This document shows, piece by piece, positions 57,519 through 64,000 of a stretch of 64,000 nt of DNA (the first letter of the stretch is position 1; the number at the start of each line of letters is the position of its first letter). Made by a program: the position numbers and the translations under genes. The notes under the pieces were generated by a model. It saw nothing but the letters and a program-made list of their open reading frames with translations, had not been told where the DNA came from and searched no databases. This DNA is from Neopestalotiopsis rosae (Eukaryota > Ascomycota > Sordariomycetes > Amphisphaeriales > Sporocadaceae), in contig JALGAS010000008.1 of assembly GCA_023078685.1 (NCBI GenBank), positions 2,356,001 to 2,420,000 of the forward strand, in the 5' to 3' direction.

Positions 57519-60500
57519 TAAGCAATGGATGTAAATAAGGTTTCGACACACTCAAAAGAGAGAGTCTCTAAATAGGTAGCTGCCAATGAAGCAATGATCT
57601 GTAATGATTGTGTCTCAATGCTGTGACTGTTGCCAATTGGCATCCAATATCTCACACTGTCATGTCATGAAGCTCGATGGTAAGACCTTTGGCAAATGAT
57701 AATACTCGTAAACGTTGCAGGTTGCCAAGTATGAAGGGTAAATTAACTTCAAGCTCAATACAACAGCTGGACATGGCGTCTATCATAGTCTGATTCGGCC
57801 ACGGAAGCGGCTCATGTGCGTCTCGAGACCCAGTCTTGCGAAAGCTTGATGTCCACTGATCTACCAGCAAGTGAGGATCTCAACCTTTGGCTATGACCAT
57901 TTTGCTAATGGTGCCAAGTTTGCGGAGAAGTTACTTTTTGGTAATGTGTGTATGTAGTAGTATCCAAGGTGGAAATAGAGCACGTGCATAGTCCCCTTAC
58001 GAATGCCCTGGCTGGCTATACACAAATGACCCACCGGCGTGGCAACGGTGTAATGGAGGCCCCCCAGGATGGCAGACACGGCATCTCAAACTGGGATTAC
58101 GAATTTTGACAACGTACGTATTCCTTGCGCAGTTGCAGTGGAGCTTCGCTCTGGTCTTAATAGATACTACTATAACGTGGAAAAGGCAAAAAAAGAAGTC
58201 ATTGTCATGGATCGCGAAACCAGGTCATGACGGTTTTCCATCTACATCTAGCCCTGCACTCTTATGCAGTTGACACAGTCACCTCTACTATGTATGCAAG
58301 CCCTCTGTCACCTCGGAGTCGGCTATCGCTGTCAAACGGGTAGTGGCGCTGTGTTCAAGGAGCAGGCATTGAGAAATCGGCCATGGTCTCTTGACACCAA
58401 AAGATTCTTGCGCAATACATAGTATATATCAATACTAATGGGGTCTAGTAATAAAACTAACAAGGGTTCTTCTTCAGGCACCAAAAAAACCCAAAAGAGT
58501 GAATGGTGCAAAGCTCTTCTTCTTCTCCTTCGCCCAGGATCGACGAAACGGTACCAAGGTGATACGGCTGCAGGCTGTGCATAAGCGAGCTGTGAAAGAA
58601 CAATTTCAGGACAAGTCAGAATTTTGGCAACTTGACACAGCAAAAAAAGAATTCTCTTGTCTAGTGCAACACAGTACTTTGTGCATCCTTATCGCAAGCT
58701 GGCTTCCGCCTTGTTATGCTCCCTCGGGCCGACATGTCATTGGTTGTGTCGGGTTGTCCTAGAAATTATGATCGCCTGCACTATAGAATTTCTCTCTCGA
58801 CTATTTGTGCAGGTTGAGATGATCTGTGCAATCTTCTTGAACGGGCTTGCATTGAAAGGCTATGAAGATTCACAGTCTAGCGTCTTTCCCGATATGATTT
58901 TGCTGGTCGGAAGTCCGTGTGTGCATGTGTGTGATGATTTCTCTGCTTAATGAGCAGCTTGCATACAAGGGGACAAATAGGAGGAGGGGCATGAACCCCG
59001 GCGGGGACAGAGAAGATGCTGTTGCTGACGCGCGGAGAATATCCCCAAAAGTTGCATGATTTCTTGGGACAACCCATGGATTGGAGAAAAGCGGCAGCAG
59101 GGTAGGCTGAGAGATTGCGGGGAAAAGCCACCAGCTGAGAACGAAGAGGGACAAAAAAAAGGTACATTGACTTCTCCAAGAGTACTTTGATCCTCCCGGC
59201 CCAGAAGTCTCGTCTTGAGTCTGGAAAGCTTGCCCAAAAGATCTATGGCGCAACCCCAGCGAGATGAGACGGTGTGTGCATCCTCACCGGCCGAGGAAGA
59301 CCACATGGCAACAAGCCGGGTTGTGCCGGTTCACACAAGACTGAGTGGCGGCAGCTTTGGCTCACGGTATCTTTCCTTCGAGACCCAGTTGCTGACATTG
59401 TGCAAGCCACAACGTGGTGAGCCGCAAACAACAGAAAACCCGGTCCAATCTCTCCAAAGGACGCCCAAGGAAATATCAGCACTATAGTCCAGCCCCGGAT
59501 CCTTCTCAGAATAGGCGTAGCAGGGCTGGCGCCATTGACGCGGTGAAGTGCATGGAAAGGCTGATGAACACTGTTGTAATTATGAAGGGGGCCTCAAAGG
59601 TCCTTGGAATTCAGCACTTGTATGTAAACCTGATAATATAACACATGCTTTGGATTATGTTCGAGGGCATTTGTAAAGCATATTTGCATTCCATGCTAAC
59701 GACCACAAAAACTTCGGTTCAAGTCTTATCGGATTTATAGATACTAGTTGGTTTCATCAGCTGAGTCTGCAGCCCTCCGAGCCATATCTTACAGCATCAC
59801 TATTTTCCATTGCCATCTTAATGGCGTAGTTTTCTCTTACGGTTTTCAGCTTCACGTATGGCAAGGTCGACAAAGTCTGCATCTCGAGCCGGTCACGGGT
59901 GAGCATGGCGACGGAACAGGATAAATTCCAACAAAAATAATTTTTGTGATTGGCAGCGTTGTTTTAAGTAAGGAACAAGCAGGTAGAGTCTTCACAACGT
60001 TCGTTTTGTTAATTGAAATCGTAGTCGTTTCGTTTGTGTGTTGATACATTGCACAACATTGACAACATATGTAGCAAGGCATTCACAGCCTTTTGATCCA
60101 GAGATTTGAGCACCCCTCCTCCTCCTTCTTCAACATTACCGCTGACCTCCAATAGCTTGGATCAGTTGGTGTGTTTGCTGAGACATTCTATGGCTGATAG
60201 CTGCGCCATGACACATTCCGCAGGTTATTTTTTGGGAGCATTTCGTATACACAGCTCAGCAGTAGCGTTGTATCCCATCAAGAGCCTACTCGTTCAGGTG
60301 CATAACTACAAGCATTTGGGTATCAGGCAGAGCCTATATGCCGTCGTGAAGTAAAAAGAGACATCATAAATATAGTGTTTTAGTAAAATTGTGTAGCTTC
60401 TATTACAGGTGGCTTCTATACGGACTCTACAATGGACACATGCACGGGATCCTTGGTGGCCACGCTCTTTGTTTATTCTTGCTTGAAGGCATCGGCAGTC

Positions 60501-61324
60501 CCTTACTAGACGATGACTGCGTTCAAGTTCCGTGTGATAATAGCATCATCTAAGCAAACCGAGTCACTTGTAAGCTGAGAGGTTCTTCTCCATGGGCATT
60601 ATAAAATGTGGGCCTCGGCTCGGCATTCCCCCATCCGGGAGGAGCTCAACAAAATGCAGCGGCACCACGGGACCAGTCAGTTTGAGTCGCTGCACCAATC
60701 AACAATTGCATAATAGTAATTGATGAAGAGGCGAAGGGGGAATTCACCAGTCGCATCTTGCCAATGACCTTTTGCAAGTCCGCAATTGCAGCCTTCTTGG
60801 GAAAAATTAACGAGAGACTAGCAGTCAGTATGCCTCCTCTGAGGGGAGGTTGCAGATAGAAAGATTCGCGTCCGTGCCGATTGGTCCAGCTCGAGCTAAA
60901 GAAGTGTCGACGACCCTGAGATATTGCCTTTATATATACGCGATGCAACCAGACAAAGCGCTCGCTTCAAATTAATCGATTGGACGACAAGTAGAACCGT
61001 CGCAGTAGGGTTCTTCTTCAGATGCCAAAACAAGATACCTCGGCGTCGGGCGCCTTAAGCGCCTCGAATCGAGAAGCGCCAAGAAGGAGGAAGAATGGCA
61101 TTCTTCTCCTCTCTGCGACGGTATCATCTGGGTAGACAGATGAGATCTTGCGGGGCCAAGATGTTTGTGCAACATCTTGGAAGATATTCCAAGAGATAGT
61201 GCTGGCAAGATATAAGTCGACTTCATTCCTATCATTGTGTCTTACCTTTTTGCGTGTACCAGACTGTACCCATTCTTCCCAATCCAAGAGAATCTGAAAA
61301 GCGAGAATCCTTTTTTTCCTCAAG
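57112..61324. other. gene-poor stretch upstream of the heme-thiolate peroxidase
   Basis: 4.2 kb without a supported gene. It includes an A32 tract at 57485-57516, a GT-rich bit near 58915-58930 and several frames that start at non-ATG codons. The last 200 bp form the peroxidase 5' leader. Confidence 0.45.
57485..57516. repeat. A32 homopolymer
   Basis: Thirty-two consecutive A about 370 bp after the stop of the methyltransferase-like gene, read on its strand. It is longer than any other homopolymer in the window and may reflect slippage or a retroposed tail. Confidence 0.85.
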
Positions 61325-62275
61325 ATGAAGTCGACTTCTCTCATCGTAGGCCTCAGTGCCATCGCAACAGTGTTTGCTCTTCCAGAGTATATCAGGCGAG
61401 ATGGCAACAGCACCTGGGTGCCCCAGGAGTGGATCGCCCCCGGGCCGGACGATGGTAAGTTGTCCCCCAAAAAAGCAACGAAGGACACTTGGAATCGTGA
61501 AAGCTCATCAAAGCGTAAACCTCGTTTAGTCCGCGGCCCATGCCCGGGACTCAACACCCTCGCCAACCACGGCTACCTGCCCCGCGACGGCCGCAACATC
61601 ACCCTCGACCTCCTCCGGTCCGCCATGCTCGACGGCTTCAACATTGCCCACACGGACGCCGAGGGCCTGTTCCCCCTGGCGCTGCAGACCAGCCCGCTGT
61701 ACCCCAACACGGACAGCTTCGACCTGGTGGACCTGGGCCGCCACGACATTCTCGAGCACGACATCAGCCTCAGCCGCTCCGACGCCTGGTTCGCCAGCCC
61801 GGACCCCTTCAACGCCACCGTCTGGGCCGAGACTTTTTCGTATTTTACCACCGACTTCATCACGGTCCAGCAGCTCGCCGACGCCCGCATGGGCCGCCTG
61901 GCCACCTCAAAGGCCACCAACCCCAACTTCACCCTCTCGGGCCTGGCCGACGGTTTCAGCTGGGGCGAGTGCGCCTCCTTTTTCGAGATCATGGCCGACG
62001 GCACCACGGGCACGGTCAACAAGACCTTTATCGATTATTGGTTCCGTAAGTTTCTTCTGCTGCTCCTCTTCCTCCTTCTCTCCATCTTGAGATTTGTATT
62101 GTTTTTGGGGTTCGTCCCCTAATTCGGAAATACGGTGCTGACCACCCTTTACCTGATAGGCAACGAGCGAATGCCCACTGAGATCGGCTGGTCCCGTCGC
62201 CCGACTACTATGCCGTCTTCTGAGCGCGAGTACTACACCATGTTGCTCATGCAGGCCGGTGGTGTCTTGCACTAG
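61325..62275 (+). CDS. secreted heme-thiolate peroxidase / chloroperoxidase family protein
   Basis: A short unspecific-peroxygenase or chloroperoxidase-type enzyme that uses H2O2 to oxidise or halogenate substrates outside the cell. The exons are 61325-61454, 61530-62045 and 62160-62275 (253 residues). A signal peptide covers about residues 1-19. The heme-ligand motif GPCPGLNTLANHG places the axial Cys at about 48. EHD (119-121) matches the metal-binding/heme-propionate-side motif, and Glu 144 in WAETF is a candidate acid-base residue. Sequons NIT, NAT, NFT and NKT suggest glycosylation. The length fits the short group of the family. It is isolated in gene-poor DNA; activity and substrate are untested. 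Confidence 0.92.
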
Positions 62276-64000
62276 ATATCATGTAGATCTGGTGACAAAT
62301 ATACTTCAGTGTACATAGTTGAAAATTACGAACCCATCTTTGTTTTGGAGAGAGATTTCTCTGTCGACTAGAGAGCTAGATGAGATGTGATCATTGCCAT
62401 GCAGTTTGTACAACTCCTCCGTGCCAGCTGGGCGCGAAATGCTTCCCTGACCGGAAACTTACCTACCTACATACCTGCAAGTGATCTCTGTAACGCAGTG
62501 AGCTTGCTTGCCATGTTCAAAGATGCGACCAATGGTTCCCCACAAAACATACTCATGTCTCACGGACAAGTTGGCTCCGCTTGTATGATTGAGCATATTT
62601 GATGACGATGGCAGCGGAGATTTCTCGGCAGACGTATCACATTGATCGATGAACGAGGAGTGACATGAATACCAAAACGTCGATTCTAGCCACTGACAGC
62701 TGTCTCGGGCCAGAGAAAAAAGAAAAAATGCCGGCGGCAGTTGTTTGTAACGCCAGTCGAGTGGGTGTTGCGATACGGCAAGGATGACGCGGATGATCCG
62801 GTGGACCTGGTATATTCTGGAACCCTGTTGGCATCATAGCCACTAAAAAGAAGCTGGTCACACTAAAGCTTCGGGGCAAATCTACACTATCAAGACACAA
62901 GAGATCTTTTGCTGCGTGCACTGTCGATCTCTTGCCCGCGCTGCTTTTCATGACTGTGCACCACGTATCGTGGGTCTAGTGTGTTGCGAATTGAAGAAAA
63001 GTTCTTAGACAGATACCGAATACCGAGGAAGCTGATCTTGATGACCACGGTTGCTTTTCAAACCCTGAAAATGAACATCATTACTCTATTGCTCTAGGGG
63101 TGATGTGTGTGAAATTGCCTCTTGCATTAATGCGAGGGCAAAGACGCACCCAGGTGGGAAATACGATAGGGCCTCGGCTTATACTTTTTTGCCCAACAGG
63201 GGGGCCGAGTCAGTTTGCCTGCTAATACACTAGAACCCCGGAATTCGAGAAGAGCCCCAGAAAGGATTAGGTAGGGCACTAACTTGCTCACTTGCGAACG
63301 GTAAACGGTAGAAAAACCACGCGTACCTGGCGTTTGATGAGTTCTATACTCGAAGCGGACTGAACTGAACTCTACGCCCTTGATATTCTTGACAAATAGG
63401 GCTCGCAACCCATCCCAACTTGGACATTCTTGCAAATGCGTGGCTTATGCAGCTCATTTGCCGTCCTCGTCAGCTGCTGTGGATTTTTAGCGCGGCGTAC
63501 AAGTCGATAGTCGCGTCGTTCATAATTCCAAGGGGGGACCCTCTGCGCGTTTTGTGTGCCATGTTGCGCAAACAATGCTGAGAAAGAAGTATGAGACTTC
63601 GGCAGATGTCTGTGGTAGTTGTCATGGAGAGAGAGAGAGAGACGCACTCCAGCTGGACGAGGGTCCTCGAAGTGGTGCCTGGATGAAGTCGGGGGATGGT
63701 GGAGGGGCGGCACGGAGGAGCATTTCCTTGAGGAGTATAGAACGGTATCCAGTGTCCCGTTTACGTTATGGCGGGGAAGAGCAGCCAGGCAACCCGGAGT
63801 TCAACGAAACCAAGAGAGCCCACCACCTACCTGCATGTAACCCACAATGATTTCTGGGGTAAAGTCAAGCAAGCAAAAAAAGACAAGCAATGACATACAC
63901 CTTGGCATCGGAAGCTGGGTCTTAGTCGCCCCAAGCATGGGAAACTGTTTCGTGCCCGTGTCTAGTGGGATTGCCTTTTGTGCATGGTTCTCAAGTGAGG
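62276..64000. other. right-edge intergenic stretch, no gene recognised
   Basis: 1.7 kb after the peroxidase stop. The open frames are short, begin at non-ATG codons or overlap on opposite strands. A GA microsatellite lies at about 63629-63642. A gene could begin beyond the right edge. Confidence 0.4.

Noticed and set aside
58870..59306. Overlapping 100-127-codon minus-strand frames with hydrophobic N-termini
   Set aside because: No ATG at the start, conflicting frames over the same bases, no splice structure that joins them.
59713..59735. GGTTCAAGTC resembling a tRNA B box
   Set aside because: No A box or foldable cloverleaf could be placed upstream, so a tRNA gene is not supported.
1..64000. 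CRISPR arrays, insertion sequences, phage or bacterial operon features
   Set aside because: The DNA is eukaryotic, with introns throughout. No array or transposase was seen.

Overview
The window is nuclear DNA of a filamentous ascomycete, most likely a sordariomycete (possibly Hypocreales; the species cannot be read from the sequence). Genes carry short introns, mostly 50-115 bp, with GTAAGT/GTATGT-type donors and CTAAC-like branch points. Genes lie on both strands without operons, and the proteins are typical of that group (AzgA purine permease, a Met12-type MTHFR, DUF3455, a heme-thiolate peroxidase, POM34, COY1). Eighteen gene models are given below with exon boundaries. All but the partial first gene, the weak small-gene model and the single-exon met12 were checked by joining exons in frame from ATG to stop. 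No tRNA, rRNA, CRISPR array or intact transposon was recognised.

Layout. 0-3.3 kb: 3' end of an unrecognised gene, then a PLP aminotransferase (minus). 5-15 kb is a dense housekeeping block: met12 (plus), vps54 (minus), mcm5 (plus) and spc3 (minus), arranged as convergent and divergent pairs. 15-29 kb mixes metabolic and cell-biology genes: an FAD monooxygenase (plus), pom34 (minus), a degenerate adenylate-forming-enzyme-like protein (plus), an enoyl-reductase-like MDR protein (plus) and a BCS1-like AAA ATPase (minus). 29-38 kb is dense again: pwp2 and vps3 in tandem (minus), then a UCHL5-type deubiquitinase (plus). 38-64 kb is looser. An isolated secreted DUF3455 protein (minus), COY1 (minus), azgA (minus), a methyltransferase-like fungal protein (plus) and an isolated secreted heme-thiolate peroxidase (plus) are separated by 1-4 kb of sequence without convincing genes, rich in homopolymer A tracts and microsatellites.

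Functional themes. Several genes serve the endomembrane system: spc3 (signal peptide cleavage in the ER), vps54 (GARP tethering at the trans-Golgi), coy1 (Golgi golgin) and vps3 (CORVET tethering at endosomes). Others serve the nucleus: mcm5 (replication helicase), pom34 (nuclear pore) and pwp2 (small-subunit processome). The metabolic genes (aminotransferase, MTHFR, monooxygenase, MDR reductase, peroxidase, purine permease) are interleaved with housekeeping genes and do not form a biosynthetic cluster.

The most interesting observations are a near-perfect 15-bp inverted repeat just upstream of the monooxygenase start, an adenylate-forming-like protein without a recognisable P-loop, a GC-AG intron in mcm5, a 14-nt micro-exon in the deubiquitinase gene, an FG-containing tandem repeat in POM34, and a GATA core in the loop of a perfect inverted repeat upstream of azgA. 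I did not find a clearly new multi-gene system.
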